From assembly GCA_021797385.1 (NCBI GenBank), contig JAJZZW010000126.1:1-5413 (forward strand): a DNA stretch of 5,413 nt. The letters are read 5' to 3'. The notes under the pieces are model-generated. The model saw only the letters and a program-made list of their open reading frames with translations. It had not been told where the DNA came from and made no database searches. Each line of letters begins with the position of its first letter. Positions within the stretch are counted from its first letter, which is position 1. The position numbers were made by a program, and so were the translations under genes. The DNA is from Thermoplasmata archaeon (GTDB lineage: Archaea; Thermoplasmatota; Thermoplasmata; Thermoplasmatales; Thermoplasmataceae). Of this stretch, positions 5,166 through 5,413 are shown in pieces.

Positions 5166-5276
5166 ATCCTCAAATATAAGACGTATTATTTTATAACCTT
5201 AACTCGCTAATTCTTAGGTAATAGTTATCCATATCTTTTATTTCCTCATTATTTTACTATCTTTCAATAAGAAATG
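5166..5276. other. AT-rich spacer, probably the end region of the right-hand insertion sequence
   Basis: No coding potential on either strand. It contains the left arm of the 11-bp inverted repeat and presumably the left end of the element encoding the transposase-like gene at 5309, whose boundary I cannot fix without the other end. Confidence 0.4.
5215..5225 (+). repeat. Inverted repeat, left arm (11 bp)
   Basis: TAGGTAATAGT, an exact reverse complement of 5287-5297. The 61 bases between the arms are AT-rich and hold the promoter of the transposase-like gene at 5309. Confidence 0.75.
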
Positions 5277-5285
5277 TTAATATAT
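5277..5285 (+). promoter_or_regulatory. TATA box of the transposase-like gene at 5309
   Basis: TTAATATAT lies 24-32 bases before ATG 5309, fitting a leaderless or near-leaderless transcript. Confidence 0.5.
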
Positions 5286-5286
5286 C

Positions 5287-5297
5287 ACTATTACCTA
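5287..5297 (-). repeat. Inverted repeat, right arm (11 bp), next to the TATA box
   Basis: ACTATTACCTA on the + strand, an exact reverse complement of 5215-5225. It lies between the TATA box and the start codon of the following gene, where a bound protein would block transcription initiation. A regulatory or transposase-binding role is inferred from position alone. Confidence 0.75.
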
Positions 5298-5308
5298 TTA
5301 GGGAATAT

Positions 5309-5413
5309 ATGGAGGAATGGGTAAGGAAGGTTCTGGAAGAGGAGGATTTAAAGAACGTTGAGGTCAAGAGGATAGGCAATAATTATTATGCCTACAGTGT
5401 GAGCAGTGTATAT
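5309..5413 (+). CDS. Transposase-like protein, N-terminal 35 residues only (3' end outside the window)
   Basis: The frame opens at ATG 5309 and is still open at the window edge. The visible part is a charged helix ('MEEWVRKVLEEEDLKNVEV') followed by 'KRIGNNYYAYSVSSVY'. This resembles the N-terminus of archaeal IS4-superfamily transposases (IS1634-like), which often begin with a basic 'V-K-R-I-x-x-x-Y-Y-x-Y' strand ahead of a Lys-rich linker. No catalytic residue is within reach, so the family remains tentative. The start is backed by the TATA box at 5277-5285; an overlapping GGAGG just after the ATG is inside the coding sequence and not a ribosome site for it. Confidence 0.6.
   Translation, partial: MEEWVRKVLEEEDLKNVEVKRIGNNYYAYSVSSVY

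Noticed and set aside
4979..5173. 64-residue minus strand frame
   Set aside because: Antisense to the transposase remnant, Ile/Ser/Phe-rich, with no supporting start signal.
1..5413. CRISPR array or toxin-antitoxin pair
   Set aside because: No regularly spaced repeats are present, and the small genes do not form an overlapping pair or match toxin or antitoxin motifs.

Overview
The window reads as AT-rich archaeal DNA, most likely from an acidophilic Thermoplasmatales-type organism (Ferroplasma, Acidiplasma or Cuniculiplasma relatives). This is inferred from TATA-like boxes about 20-30 bases before several start codons with no ribosome binding site (leaderless transcripts), a compact archaeal FixA/FixB-type electron-transfer flavoprotein pair, and heavy insertion-sequence traffic. 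I cannot name the species.

Layout, left to right. (1) 1-739: the C-terminal two thirds of an IS256/Mutator-type transposase with its DDE residues intact, cut by the window edge. (2) 815-1129: an intact-looking 104-residue gene of unknown function on the + strand. (3) 1109-2128, minus strand: a heavily decayed AMP-forming acetyl-CoA synthetase-type gene. It can be read from its N-terminal start to its C-terminus, but with at least four frame changes, four in-frame TAG codons, a TAA pair and a large internal deletion. (4) 2245-2390: a short orphan gene fragment on the + strand, followed by AT-rich filler. (5) 2462-2584, minus: a 40-residue protein with a SHOCT-like helical motif. (6) 2702-4308, minus: etfB-etfA, overlapping by ATGA, the only clearly recognisable metabolic operon in the window. 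(7) 4499-4774, minus: a 91-residue charged protein of unknown function. (8) 4893-5160: a decayed remnant that best resembles the N-terminal half of an IS1595/ISXO2-type transposase. (9) 5309-5413: the start of another transposase-like gene running off the right edge, preceded by a TATA box and an 11-bp inverted repeat.

Functionally, EtfAB form a soluble FAD flavoprotein that collects electrons, typically from acyl-CoA or other dehydrogenases, and passes them to a quinone reductase or another partner. No dehydrogenase or FixC/FixX partner lies in the window. The dead acyl-CoA synthetase nearby suggests this locus once carried acyl-CoA chemistry, but its present state says only that this copy is no longer used. 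The region looks like an insertion-prone stretch with gene decay around a retained ETF operon. I found no convincing undescribed system. The most worthwhile leads are the reconstructable synthetase pseudogene, the small SHOCT-like protein, the transposase promoter with its inverted repeat, and the orphan proteins of 104 and 91 residues.
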